Assembly: GCF_003814815.1 (NCBI RefSeq)
Contig: NZ_RKQQ01000006.1
Location: 186,001 to 250,000, forward strand
DNA length: 64,000 bases
Direction: 5' to 3'
Source of the DNA: Salisediminibacterium halotolerans
Lineage (GTDB): Bacteria; Bacillota; Bacilli; Bacillales; Salisediminibacteriaceae
This document shows positions 22,690 through 31,148 of the stretch, piece after piece. The first letter of the stretch is position 1. The number at the start of each line of letters is the position of its first letter. The position numbers and the translations under genes are program-made. A model generated the notes under the pieces. That model ran no database searches and was not told where the DNA came from. It saw nothing but the letters and a program-made list of their open reading frames with translations.

Positions 22690-22927
22690 AAAGCCTTCTT
22701 CGTGTCTTACTAGTCCGCGGGCGAGCGCCGATCCGCTTCGGGCTTGCCCTGCAGGGTCTCGTCTGTCTCGCTATTCCGCAGGAAAAAGCCGGGATGCTGG
22801 GTCATTCTCCTTCTTTGAATCGAGGTATTCATAATAAAGAAAGCCACGCATCCACTCCTCCGACGCCTCAGGGCAAGCGGAGGGTAGTGGCTGCGCGGCT
22901 TACGTCAAAATAATAATTTGTCTACAA
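22690..22927 (+). repeat. Terminator-associated repeat, copy B (partial)
   Basis: Occupies the 295-base gap between the aldo/keto reductase and the 3D-domain gene. It has the core module (GTCCGCGGGCGAGCGCCG onward), a shortened 3' hairpin lacking the inner GGATTCGGCGG stem, and a perfect right terminal repeat TTTGTCTACAA (22917-22927). The 5' module is missing. Confidence 0.85.
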
Positions 22928-22930
22928 TCT

Positions 22931-22963
22931 GAAAGCCTTGAACCACTAAGGTTCAAGGCTTTA
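22931..22963 (-). terminator. Terminator after the 3D-domain gene
   Basis: AAAGCCTTGAACC pairs with GGTTCAAGGCTTT. The T-run on the minus strand is short. It abuts the right end of repeat copy B. Confidence 0.65.
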
Positions 22964-22977
22964 TTTCACTGTTAAGT

Positions 22978-24294
22978 TTATGGTGTGTCGATAACGGTTA
23001 CTTCAACTTGCTGACGTCCGAAGTTGACAGCTTCAGCATTTGATGCCATGTGCAAGTCAATACGCTCGCCTTGGATCGCTCCGCCGATGTCGCCAGCTAC
23101 AGCTTGGCCGTAACCTTCAACATGAACCGTCGAGCCGAGAGGGATGACGTCCGGGTCAACCGCAACAACGTTTTTGTTAGGGTTAGCATTTAGGTCGATG
23201 CCCGTGTACGTTACACCTGTGCAGCCTTCGCAATCTGCTGTGTATGCAGTTGCTTCAAGGGACATTGTTTGACCATCAGCATCGGAAGATGTCGACGTTG
23301 CTGTTTCTTCTTGCGCAGCTTGCTCTTCAGCAGCTTGTTGTTCTTCTTGCGCAGCTTGTTCTTCAGCAGCTTGTTGTTCTTCTTGCGCAGCTTGCTCTTC
23401 AGCAGCTTGTTGTTCTTCTTGCGCAGCTTGCTCTTCAGCAGCTTGTTGTTCTTCTTGCGCAGCCTGCTCTTCAGCAGCTTGTTGTTCTTCTTGCGCAGCC
23501 TGCTCTTCAGCAGCTTGTTGTTCTTCTTGCGCGGCTTCTTCTTCAGCAGCTTGTTGTTCTTCTTGCGCGGCTTCTTCTTCAGCAGCTTGTTGTTCTTCTT
23601 GCGCAGCCTGCTCTTCAGCAGCTTGTTGTTCTTCTTGTGCAGCCTGCTCTTCAGCAGCTTGTTGTTCTTCTTGAGCAGCCTGCTCTTCAGCAGCTTGTTG
23701 TTCTTCTTGCGCAGCTTCTTCTTCAGCAGCTTGTTGTTCTTCTTGAGCAGGTTCTTCTTCGACTGTTCCTTCAGTTACTTGATGAAGAGCTGAGTAAGTT
23801 TTCGGTCCAGCTACTCCGCTTTTTTCATCAACGTCGTAATCGTTTTGCAGCTCAACAACCGCTTCTTCAGTCAAAGGACCGAAAATTCCGTCAAGGCCTG
23901 CTTGATAGTAGCCGGCTGCTTGCAGATCTTCTTGCAGGGCTTCAACGACTTGACCTTGGTCGCCGTTTTCTAATCCCATTAATGCACCGATCGTTTGCGG
24001 ACCGGCTAAACCGTCAACGAGGAGATCGTAGTTTTGCTGAAACTCCTTAACGGCTTGAGCGGTTTGGTTACTGTATTGACTGGACGGGTTGTCTACACTG
24101 TAAAATTTCGTCTCATCGAGAAGCTCTTTGAAGTTTTCTACATCTTGGCTGCTTTTTCCTTCGTATAGTAGCTCGTCCCCGAGGCTGCCGTCGTTCTCAG
24201 CAGCAGATACCGCTGATCCTGTGAAGAAAACGGCTCCTGCAGCTAGTACGGATACTCCGGCACGCTGTAGTGTCGTGCGCAATTGTGTTGTCAT
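22978..24294 (-). CDS. Secreted cell-wall protein: two peptidoglycan-binding domains, Gln/Glu/Ala repeats and a 3D domain
   Basis: 438 residues. An N-terminal signal peptide (hydrophobic AGVSVLAAGAVFFTGSAVSA, cleavage after AVSA likely) leads to two PG_binding_1-like domains (about 45-105 and 110-170; QTIGALMG and LDGIFGPLTEEAV motifs). A linker of twelve 12-residue units QEEQQAAEE(E/Q)AA follows, then a C-terminal 3D domain (about 345-438) with its conserved aspartates in AVDP, AGDIGGAI and RIDLHM. 3D domains are related to the catalytic core of lytic transglycosylases; B. subtilis YocH is comparable. AAGGAGGT precedes the start. It is probably exported and wall bound, acting in wall turnover. 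Confidence 0.9.
   Translation of the reverse strand: MTTQLRTTLQRAGVSVLAAGAVFFTGSAVSAAENDGSLGDELLYEGKSSQDVENFKELLDETKFYSVDNPSSQYSNQTAQAVKEFQQNYDLLVDGLAGPQTIGALMGLENGDQGQVVEALQEDLQAAGYYQAGLDGIFGPLTEEAVVELQNDYDVDEKSGVAGPKTYSALHQVTEGTVEEEPAQEEQQAAEEEAAQEEQQAAEEQAAQEEQQAAEEQAAQEEQQAAEEQAAQEEQQAAEEEAAQEEQQAAEEEAAQEEQQAAEEQAAQEEQQAAEEQAAQEEQQAAEEQAAQEEQQAAEEQAAQEEQQAAEEQAAQEEQQAAEEQAAQEETATSTSSDADGQTMSLEATAYTADCEGCTGVTYTGIDLNANPNKNVVAVDPDVIPLGSTVHVEGYGQAVAGDIGGAIQGERIDLHMASNAEAVNFGRQQVEVTVIDTP
23308..23754 (-). repeat. Twelve tandem 36-bp coding repeats
   Basis: Twelve nearly identical 36-bp units, each encoding QEEQQAAEE(E/Q)AA, inside the 3D-domain gene. The units keep the frame, so changes in copy number would only lengthen or shorten the acidic, probably helical linker. 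Differences are mostly at the ninth-to-tenth codon (GAA or CAG) and at silent sites. Confidence 0.95.
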
Positions 24295-24551
24295 TATTTA
24301 ATGACCTCCTTTTTTTTGTTGCAATGTGTTCAACAAGGCTTATCTTAACAACGCCTTATGAAAGAGACAATGGGTTTCGAACGGATTTAATATGTTGCAA
24401 TCACCTTGTTATGATTGAAATGGTTTTGTCATATGGAAACGTCAAAAAATTACAATTCGCCTGCGTCTTTTATTTAAATTGGAGGAAATTTAAAAATGCT
24501 GGTAAACTGTAAACGAAGCAATTATATAAGCGAAAAGGGGAGAACGTTGTC

Positions 24552-25322
24552 ATGATAGAGCGAAAATCGGAGCGTGAAAAACAATATATGATTGAAGCAG
24601 GGCAACTGCTTGCAAGTATTCATAAGAGGTTAGCTGAGATGATTGAACCGGGAGTAACAACGCTTGAACTCGATCAATTTGTTGAGAATACATTGAACGG
24701 TTATCAGGCAAAAGCCGTTCAAAAAGGCTATCACGGCTATCCTTTTGCAACATGTGCTTCTGTAAATGATGAAATTTGCCACGGTTTTCCCCGTAACGAA
24801 AAATTACAAGACGGTGATTTGCTTACAATCGATTTTGTCGTGAGATATAAGGGCGTTTTAGCAGATTCAGCTTGGACGTATGCTGTCGGTGAGCTTTCGC
24901 CGGAAGCTTTAGAGTTGATGAGCGTAACAAAGGAGGCGCTTTACAAAGGGATTGAAGCAGCGCGGGCTGGTAATCGTGTGGGCGATATCGGGGCGGCGAT
25001 CCAGTCTTATACAGAAGGAGCCGGCTTCAGCGTTGTACGTGATTTTGCCGGTCACGGTATCGGCCCGACGATACATGAAGAACCGAATATCCCTCATTTT
25101 GGAATTACAGGCAAAGGCTTGCGTTTAAAAGAAGGGATGGCGATAACGATTGAACCGATGATCAATGCCGGAGAATGGCGCTCGAAGATGGACGAAAACG
25201 GTTGGACAGCGAGGACAAAAGACGGCTCTTTGTCTGCTCAATTTGAACACACTCTCATCGTCACGAAAGGGCGTCCAATTATAACGACGGAGCAAAATCA
25301 GTCGGCCGTAAACACGAATTAA
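24552..25322 (+). CDS. map: Methionine aminopeptidase type I
   Basis: 256-residue M24 metalloprotease removing initiator methionine. The five metal ligands are visible: Asp in TIDFV, Asp in LADSAWTY, His in FAGHGIGPTIHEE, Glu in TIEPM and Glu in FEHT. It stands alone rather than in the ribosomal protein cluster (secY-adk-map), so it may be a second copy like B. subtilis YflG. GGGGAGAACGTTGTC precedes the ATG. The 257-base upstream gap shows no gene. Confidence 0.92.
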   Translation: MIERKSEREKQYMIEAGQLLASIHKRLAEMIEPGVTTLELDQFVENTLNGYQAKAVQKGYHGYPFATCASVNDEICHGFPRNEKLQDGDLLTIDFVVRYKGVLADSAWTYAVGELSPEALELMSVTKEALYKGIEAARAGNRVGDIGAAIQSYTEGAGFSVVRDFAGHGIGPTIHEEPNIPHFGITGKGLRLKEGMAITIEPMINAGEWRSKMDENGWTARTKDGSLSAQFEHTLIVTKGRPIITTEQNQSAVNTN

Positions 25323-25393
25323 GTAAAATTCCCTGTTTTATAAGTTACAGTAAGTGGTAATGGTTCTCGAATATATATTTTGGGGGTGGCTTC

Positions 25394-26257
25394 GTGGCAC
25401 GAGAATTTATTGATGAAATAGGCCGAGATTTTATTGCATCAGCTGGAGCGATGGCTGAGGATATTTCTCTTCGTTTTCGGCAAAATGAAGGAACGACTTA
25501 CGAACGGATACAAGAAAGTGAACTTCATACTCATTTATCGAACTTAATTGAAATGATCGGAAACGATTTACTGACTTCAGAACAAGGATTCAATGAAGTT
25601 TCAGCGGAAAAATGGGGAAAAGACTTCGGAGGAAAAGCGGTTAAATCAGGAGTTTCTGTTGCAAAAGCAATGACGATCCTCCCTTATTTCAGAACGGTGT
25701 TGTTTAATTACATACGTACAGCTTTTGAGAATCGGGAAGGCCGATTAGATGATTATTTTCAAGTCGCGGATACAGTTAATCCGTTCATAGATAGAGCTGT
25801 TTATGCTTTTACCGAAGCGTATGTGGAACATAATAACGAAACGTTTAATCACGCGAAAGAAGAATTGCTCGAACTTTCCGTTCCCGTTGTGCCATTGACG
25901 TCTGATGTCGCGATTTTACCGATCATCGGAACAATCGACACGCGCAGGTCAGCGGAGCTGTTGGATAAATCGTTAAACAAAGGGCGCGAGCTGGGATTGT
26001 CTTACTTGATCGTTGATCTTTCCGGTGTGCATATGATCGATACTGCCGTTGCTCATAACCTGTTTCAGCTAAACGATGCTTTGAGTGTTGTCGGCATCAA
26101 AGCTGTTTTTTCCGGTCTGCGCCCTGAATTGGCGCAAACAATCGTCAGTCTCGGTATTTCTTTTAAACACATGACAGTCACCAGTAATTTGCAGCGGGCG
26201 CTTGAGTTAACAGGACTCGTGATCGAAGAAGGGAAGACCTCGAAACATCCGTTCTAA
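25394..26257 (+). CDS. RsbR-type STAS protein (stressosome component paralogue)
   Basis: 287 residues starting with GTG after GGGGGTGG. The N-terminal half (1-150) is helical and globin-like in size, as in RsbR paralogues; the C-terminal STAS domain (about 160-280) contains LIVDLSGVHMIDTAVAHNLF with the threonine that RsbT phosphorylates in RsbR proteins. Stressosome proteins sense stress and release RsbT to activate sigma-B. No rsbS, rsbT or rsbU lies near, so this is an orphan sensor subunit. Confidence 0.82.
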   Translation: MAREFIDEIGRDFIASAGAMAEDISLRFRQNEGTTYERIQESELHTHLSNLIEMIGNDLLTSEQGFNEVSAEKWGKDFGGKAVKSGVSVAKAMTILPYFRTVLFNYIRTAFENREGRLDDYFQVADTVNPFIDRAVYAFTEAYVEHNNETFNHAKEELLELSVPVVPLTSDVAILPIIGTIDTRRSAELLDKSLNKGRELGLSYLIVDLSGVHMIDTAVAHNLFQLNDALSVVGIKAVFSGLRPELAQTIVSLGISFKHMTVTSNLQRALELTGLVIEEGKTSKHPF

Positions 26258-26296
26258 GTATGTGAAGACCTTTCATTGGCTGTCAATAACAGAAAG

Positions 26297-26330
26297 AAAT
26301 CGCCTGCACGTTTGCCGTGCAGGCGATTTT
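26297..26330. terminator. Bidirectional terminator
   Basis: AAATCGCCTGCACG pairs with CGTGCAGGCGATTT, with AT-rich ends on both sides. It separates the convergent STAS and phasin-like genes. Confidence 0.85.
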
Positions 26331-26332
26331 GG

Positions 26333-26650
26333 TTATTCGCTGTCTTGGTTTTCAAATTTCGCCAGCCGTTTTTCTAAATCATCGATCCGGCCTTTCAGTT
26401 CGTTGTATTCTTCACGCGTAAACAAATTCAGTTCTTCCATCGTTTCCTGCATTCGTTCTTTCGTGCGGCGGTGCCATTCTTCTTCGGTTTCTTCACCTTT
26501 TTGCAATAGCGAGTGATAAAGCTCATCTGCTTCTTTTGGTGTGACTTTTCCTTTAACGAGCAGTTCATCGACATATTTGTCAACTTTTTCTTTAGATGAT
26601 ACAGCTGCTCCTAATCCTAGCAAGAAACCGGTTTTTAAAACATTACTCAT
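26333..26650 (-). CDS. Phasin-like coiled-coil protein
   Basis: 105 residues with a short hydrophobic start (VLKTGFLLGLGAAVSSKEK) then helical, charged sequence (EEEWHRRTKERMQETMEEL, YNELKGRIDDLEKRLAKFE) likely to form a coiled coil. Similar small phasin-type proteins often adjoin AarF/ABC1 kinases, as here, where the kinase gene ends 34 bases upstream. AGGAGGGATTAC precedes the start. Function unknown. Confidence 0.65.
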   Translation of the reverse strand: MSNVLKTGFLLGLGAAVSSKEKVDKYVDELLVKGKVTPKEADELYHSLLQKGEETEEEWHRRTKERMQETMEELNLFTREEYNELKGRIDDLEKRLAKFENQDSE

Positions 26651-26683
26651 TTGTAATCCCTCCTAAATATAATTCCTTACTGT

Positions 26684-28330
26684 TTAATTCCCTTGATAAA
26701 ATTTATTAACCCATCGTTTGTGAGATTTGTATAATATGAGCGATAAAAAAAGCGACGCAATCGCCAATACCCCAAAAGACAGTGATAAAAACATCGCTTC
26801 TAAATAATAAAAGACTGCTGCAACAATTAAAAAGAGAATAAATACCGCAACAGCAGCTGATAAGCCAAGCATGCTGCGTTGATGATTGATTACTCTCCAT
26901 TGGTGTTGATCGGCTTGGTATCGATCGAGCTTAGGGCTCTCTAAGTAATTGTTAATATTTTTCGGTAAAGCTAAAAGCGGACGGGCCGATTCTGTTAGCA
27001 CTTGCTTTTGCCATGTCGGTCCTGATTCGCTGCCTTTCTCTTCGAGCCATTCTGATACGACAGGTTTGCCTAAGGCAAGAAAGTCGATATTCGGATTCAG
27101 AGTCGCTAAAACGCCGAGGCCGATACTAGCGGCCCGTCCGAGAAAGGCAAACTCAGCCGGGAGCTGGATTGGCTGTTCACGGACAATGGCTTGTAAGTCT
27201 TCAAATATTTCTTCGACAGTTGCTTGATCGAGTTCATTTAAATCTTGTTCCAGATACAGATCGATATAATACTTGAGCAGGTTTTGCATTCGCTGTTTAT
27301 CAGCATGCGGAAGGAGAAATCCAAGTTCTTGTAATTGGTCAACTGCAAGCTCGTAATCCTCCAAGACAAAGCCTTGGACCATTTTTCGAATATTTTCTGA
27401 ATCGCTTCGTGTAATTTCTCCGATCATGCCAAAATCGAGAATGATAATTTGACCTTCTGCCGTAACAAAAATGTTCCCCTGGTGAGGATCGGCATGAAAC
27501 TTGCCGGAATCAATCAGTTGGTCTAGAAAAAAGGAGAAAAGCTTTTCTGAAGTGGCGATCGGATCAATGTTGTTTTGCCGAAGAAAAGCCATGTCTGTAA
27601 TTTTACGGCCATCCACCCACTCCATCACAAGAACTCTGCGCGTAGAATATTCTTCATAAAACTGCGGAATGTAATAATTTTCTTTGTCCTCAAATTTCTT
27701 TTTAAAATACTGGCCGTTTTTTAATTCTTTATAGTAATTTAACTCATCTCCGATAGTTGAGACAACTTCTTTATACAGTGCTTTTGTATCGATTTCTCTG
27801 CCGAACTTAGTGAATTTCCTTGTGATCCACAGCACGATCCGCAACGATTTAAAGTCTGCTTTAATGATTTTATCAATATTAAAGCGTTGAATTTTTATGG
27901 CAACATCTTGACCGTTTAGCAGCTGGCCTTTAAATACTTCGCCGATCGATGCGGAAGCGACAGGCTGTTCGCTGATTTCCGACAGATAATTTGTGTACGG
28001 CTGCCCCCACTCTTTTTCAAGCAGCTGCATTGAGAGACCGGGTGGGACAGGGGGAACTTGGTCAATCAAATCAGCTAACTCATCAAGAAAGACTTGCGGC
28101 ATGATATCGGCTCTTGTTGAGAGAAACTGCCCGACTTTGATTAACAGCCCTTCAAGTTGGACAGCACGTTCACGGTATTCTTGGGCTTGCTTGCGCAACA
28201 ATTCTTCCCATTGTTCATATGTTGTTGCGTCCCAGGAAGGGTTGCGTTTGTGAAATAAGTAAAGTTGAAAAATAAATTTTACAGTCATGTAGACCGTAAT
28301 ATATATACGGTATAATGAGAAGTTTTTCAC
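26684..28330 (-). CDS. AarF/ABC1/UbiB-type atypical kinase
   Basis: 548 residues of the protein kinase-like UbiB family. Motifs: GLLIKVGQFLSTRADIMP (the KxGQ extension), ASASIGEVFKGQL (Ala-rich P-loop), VAIKIQR (lysine), FHADPHQGNIF (catalytic loop) and ILDFGMIGE (metal-binding DFG). Two C-terminal hydrophobic segments (about 490-535) anchor it in the membrane. UbiB proteins support isoprenoid quinone metabolism; in menaquinone-using Bacillaceae the exact role is not established. GAGGATC precedes the start. Confidence 0.9.
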   Translation of the reverse strand: MKNFSLYRIYITVYMTVKFIFQLYLFHKRNPSWDATTYEQWEELLRKQAQEYRERAVQLEGLLIKVGQFLSTRADIMPQVFLDELADLIDQVPPVPPGLSMQLLEKEWGQPYTNYLSEISEQPVASASIGEVFKGQLLNGQDVAIKIQRFNIDKIIKADFKSLRIVLWITRKFTKFGREIDTKALYKEVVSTIGDELNYYKELKNGQYFKKKFEDKENYYIPQFYEEYSTRRVLVMEWVDGRKITDMAFLRQNNIDPIATSEKLFSFFLDQLIDSGKFHADPHQGNIFVTAEGQIIILDFGMIGEITRSDSENIRKMVQGFVLEDYELAVDQLQELGFLLPHADKQRMQNLLKYYIDLYLEQDLNELDQATVEEIFEDLQAIVREQPIQLPAEFAFLGRAASIGLGVLATLNPNIDFLALGKPVVSEWLEEKGSESGPTWQKQVLTESARPLLALPKNINNYLESPKLDRYQADQHQWRVINHQRSMLGLSAAVAVFILFLIVAAVFYYLEAMFLSLSFGVLAIASLFLSLILYKSHKRWVNKFYQGN

Positions 28331-28407
28331 AATGATCCTCCTGACGCCTCTAATACATATCTAATGACATTATACCCTTTTAAAATACAGGATCAAACGA
28401 GAAAAAT

Positions 28408-28442
28408 AAAAGCCCGCGCTGTTTTTCAGCACGGGCTTTTTC
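28408..28442. terminator. Terminator between the AarF gene promoter region and treP
   Basis: AAAGCCCG.CGCTG pairs with CAGCACGGGCTTT, flanked by A-rich sequence left and TTTTT right. It lies 9 bases after the treP stop on the minus strand. Confidence 0.8.
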
Positions 28443-28450
28443 ATGAAAGA

Positions 28451-29869
28451 TTAAATTTCTTCTTTGGAGATCATTTTGCCGTAGAGATAAGTCAATACAA
28501 GCGGAACGATAAGTGCGATCAGCATGCCGATAAAGAATGGACCCCAGTCTTCCGGGAAGATCGAAAAGATCGCCGGAACACCGCCGACACCGACAGCAGC
28601 TGCAAGCACGTTGTTGATGGAGATAAACATACCGGCTGATGCTGCACCGATAATCGCCATGACAAACGGAAAGCGGTAACGGATATTAACACCGAACATC
28701 GCCGGTTCTGTTACACCGAGGTAGGCAGAAAGCGCTGATGTCCCGGAAAGTCCGCGAAGATTTTCGTTTTTCGCAAGGAACATCATCGCCAGTGCGGCAG
28801 AACCTTGCGCCATGTTTGACAGTGCGAGAATCGGCCATAAGAACGTGCCTTGACCTGCGCCTGTTAACTGCAAGTCAACGGCTAAGAATACGTGGTGCAT
28901 ACCGGTGACAACGAGCGGCGCGTAAGCAATACCGTACACGAGACCGCCGAGTGCAGGTGTGACATCAAAGAGCCAAACAAAAAAGTCGGTAATGCTCGTA
29001 CCGATTGTAAAAGTGATCGGTCCGATAATGATAAACGTTACCAGTCCTGTAAACAGTAAAGCGGCTGGCGCGACAACGAGCAGTTGAATCGCATCCGGCG
29101 TTTTTTTCCGGAGCCAAAGCTCACTTTTCGCTAAAATCCAGGAGGCGACGAGTGTCGGGAGAACTTGTCCTTGATAACCGATAGCTTCAATTTCAAGTCC
29201 GAACAAATTCCATACGGGTACTTCGCCGTCAGCTTGAGCGCCGGCATATTCAAATGCGCTTAACAAGTTAGGGTGTACGAGAATAAGACCGAGAACGATA
29301 CCAAATAAATCACTTCCGCCAAAACGCTTAACTGCCGACCAAGCGATTAAAGGCGGTAAGAAAGCGAACGCCGCATTGGCAATGACAAAGATAATATCAG
29401 CAAAGTCGGCCCACTGCGTATACACATCAACGAGACCAGCGTCATCAAAAAAGATATTTTCACCGGTCAGCAAATTATGAACCCCGAGAAGCAAACCGGC
29501 CGTTACAATTGCCGGCAATATCGGAATGAAAATGTCTGCAAGAACTTTTACAAATTGCTGGAGCGGATTCATTTTCTTCGCGGATGCCTCTTTGACCTCA
29601 TCTTTGGATGCTTCCCCCAAGTCAGTTAATTCCATTATGTCGCGGTAAACTTGGTCAACGGTTCCTTGACCGATGATGACTTGGAACTGTCCGCCAGAAG
29701 AAAATTGTCCTTTTACGATATCTAAAGATTCGAGCTTATCGGCATCGACTTTAGACTCGTCTTTTAATGCAAAACGAAGCCTCGTAACACAGTGTGTAAC
29801 TTTATCGACGTTTTCCTCGCCGCCGATGGCGTCGAGAATGTCACGAACTTCCTGTTCGTACTTTGCCAT
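28451..29869 (-). CDS. treP: PTS transporter EIIBC, trehalose type
   Basis: 472 residues. An N-terminal EIIB domain (1-90) has the phosphorylated cysteine in VTHCVTRLRFAL (Cys27), followed by a glucose-superfamily EIIC domain with about ten spans and the GVTEPAMFGVNIRYRFPF motif. There is no EIIA domain, so a separate glucose-type EIIA must supply phosphate. The trehalose assignment rests on the sequence style and on the TTGTATATACAA operator in its promoter. The ATG at 29869 follows GGGAGGG. No treA hydrolase or treR regulator adjoins it, which is unusual. Confidence 0.85.
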   Translation of the reverse strand: MAKYEQEVRDILDAIGGEENVDKVTHCVTRLRFALKDESKVDADKLESLDIVKGQFSSGGQFQVIIGQGTVDQVYRDIMELTDLGEASKDEVKEASAKKMNPLQQFVKVLADIFIPILPAIVTAGLLLGVHNLLTGENIFFDDAGLVDVYTQWADFADIIFVIANAAFAFLPPLIAWSAVKRFGGSDLFGIVLGLILVHPNLLSAFEYAGAQADGEVPVWNLFGLEIEAIGYQGQVLPTLVASWILAKSELWLRKKTPDAIQLLVVAPAALLFTGLVTFIIIGPITFTIGTSITDFFVWLFDVTPALGGLVYGIAYAPLVVTGMHHVFLAVDLQLTGAGQGTFLWPILALSNMAQGSAALAMMFLAKNENLRGLSGTSALSAYLGVTEPAMFGVNIRYRFPFVMAIIGAASAGMFISINNVLAAAVGVGGVPAIFSIFPEDWGPFFIGMLIALIVPLVLTYLYGKMISKEEI

Positions 29870-29885
29870 GATTGACCCTCCCAAA

Positions 29886-29900
29886 ATAAATCGTTTTCAT
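29886..29900 (-). promoter_or_regulatory. Cre-like CcpA site upstream of treP
   Basis: On the minus strand ATGAAAACGATTTAT fits the relaxed cre consensus WTGNAANCGNWNNCW with one mismatch. It lies between the -10 box and the start codon, a good position for roadblock repression by CcpA. Confidence 0.5.
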
Positions 29901-29914
29901 TTAATGATGGGTTC

Positions 29915-29943
29915 ATTATAATTTGTATATACAAGTTTTGCAA
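29915..29943 (-). promoter_or_regulatory. treP promoter with TreR-type operator in the spacer
   Basis: On the minus strand: TTGCAA (-35, 29938-29943), 17-base spacer, TATAAT (-10, 29915-29920). The perfect palindrome TTGTATATACAA (29923-29934) fills most of the spacer and equals the B. subtilis TreR operator as I recall it. A repressor there would block RNA polymerase directly. Confidence 0.75.
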
Positions 29944-29967
29944 CCGTTTTATATAATTTTTCTCATT

Positions 29968-30000
29968 CAAAAAAAGAAAGCTTCCTAAGAAGAAGCTTCC
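29968..30000 (-). terminator. Terminator of the ytr-like operon
   Basis: Two AAGCTT-containing arms form a stem on the minus strand, followed by TTTCTTTTTTT. It is separated from the permease stop by repeat copy C. Confidence 0.55.
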
Positions 30001-30004
30001 AAAC

Positions 30005-30100
30005 TGTAGACAAAGGATTATATTGACGTAAGCCGCGCAGCCGCTAACCTCCGCTTGCTTTCTCGGAGGCATCGGAGGAGCGGATGCATAGCTTACTTTA
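30005..30100 (-). repeat. Terminator-associated repeat, copy C (short, inverted)
   Basis: Minus-strand orientation. Contains only the terminal repeat (TGTAGACAAAG on the plus strand) and the two outer arms of the 3' hairpin module (GTAAGCCGCGCAGCCGCTAA and CATCGGAGGAGCGGATGCAT). The inner part is deleted. It lies between the permease stop and its terminator. Confidence 0.75.
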
Positions 30101-30137
30101 TTTTGGAGCAATTTTGCAGCGTTCTTTGCGTATCGGA

Positions 30138-31148
30138 TCAAGATTGACTTTTTATCAGCACATTCATTTCCAGAACTTTGCGGGTAATTAACAACGCGAA
30201 CAAGAGAAACCCGAAAAAGCCGATCCAGTAAGATAAAATTTGCAAAATATCTGCATTCCAAGGAGCTAGCGAAGATAAAATCGTCCCGCCGAACATGGAA
30301 ATCATTAAGACGATGACGATATATGCCGGACGGTGAAGTGATTTAAAGATTAAAAACTCTCCGTTGTGCTCAAGTTCATTTCGTTCATAAATCCGCTTGC
30401 CGGCGCTCAAGAAGATGATGATCCCTATAATACCGGAACCCGCCATCCAAGAATGCTGGTCTGACTCTAGGACATACATAAACGGAGTGATAAAATCCAA
30501 AAATCGCGGAATAGGCAAAATGAAGTTCAAATGGATATCGATGATTCGTTCGGTTAAGTGATAAATACCGAGCGGGAAAAAACCTAACAACACAGTAACA
30601 ACCATTTGCGAGATCATTTCACCTGTAAATGTACCGACAAACAACGCAAAGGTAAAGATTAAAATCATACCGACAAAAGGCTGAATCAAAATTTCTGCAG
30701 TTGTTACTTGATTAAATGCATCCTGATAAGGAGAAAACCAAATAATCAAAAATGCCGAGAGGAAGCTAAATGAGTGAAACGCGGTTATCGCGGTGCTCCC
30801 GAAGGCCCATTTCGCCCAAAATAAATCTCTGCGTTTATAAGGAAGGGAAAAAGCAAAGTCCATTTTACGCGTATTACGCTCAAGGCCGATCAAAAGTCCG
30901 GCTAAAACGACAACGGTAATAAGTAAAAATACCGAGATGATTCCTTCCGAAAAAACTTGCAGGACATCCCAACGCTGGACTTCATAGACATAATCGTCGA
31001 TGCTGTCAGCCATTTCTTCACGTTCCATCCAGGTTTCAATCGCCAGAACAGCTTGAAAAGGCATATGTACGAGATAAAGTGCGAACATTAACCCGATGAC
31101 GAGTTTAGTCTGTTTATAATTTTGCAGCCAAAGTCCTTTATCAAACAT
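30138..31148 (-). CDS. ABC transporter permease, YtrC/YtrD-like
   Basis: 336 residues with about eight hydrophobic segments and a long first extracellular region (EREEMADSIDDYVYEVQRWD). The motif KMDFAFSLPYKRRDLFWAKW is typical of ABC-2 permeases in the YtrC/D group. The ATG at 31148 overlaps the end of the ATPase gene by 8 bases. With the upstream ATPase and GntR regulator it forms a reduced ytr-type operon. In B. subtilis ytrABCDEF responds to cell-wall-active antibiotics; the same is inferred only weakly here. Confidence 0.8.
   Translation of the reverse strand: MFDKGLWLQNYKQTKLVIGLMFALYLVHMPFQAVLAIETWMEREEMADSIDDYVYEVQRWDVLQVFSEGIISVFLLITVVVLAGLLIGLERNTRKMDFAFSLPYKRRDLFWAKWAFGSTAITAFHSFSFLSAFLIIWFSPYQDAFNQVTTAEILIQPFVGMILIFTFALFVGTFTGEMISQMVVTVLLGFFPLGIYHLTERIIDIHLNFILPIPRFLDFITPFMYVLESDQHSWMAGSGIIGIIIFLSAGKRIYERNELEHNGEFLIFKSLHRPAYIVIVLMISMFGGTILSSLAPWNADILQILSYWIGFFGFLLFALLITRKVLEMNVLIKSQS

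Noticed and set aside
23308-23754. CRISPR-like periodic array
   Set aside because: The 36-bp units have no spacers and are in-frame coding repeats.
23244-24050. 268-residue leucine- and glutamine-rich frame on the plus strand
   Set aside because: It is the antisense of the 36-bp repeats of the 3D-domain gene; the periodic composition keeps frames open on both strands.
24440-24460. WalR-type site upstream of the 3D-domain gene
   Set aside because: TGTAAT occurs once on the minus strand (24449-24454), but the second half-site five bases on does not match.
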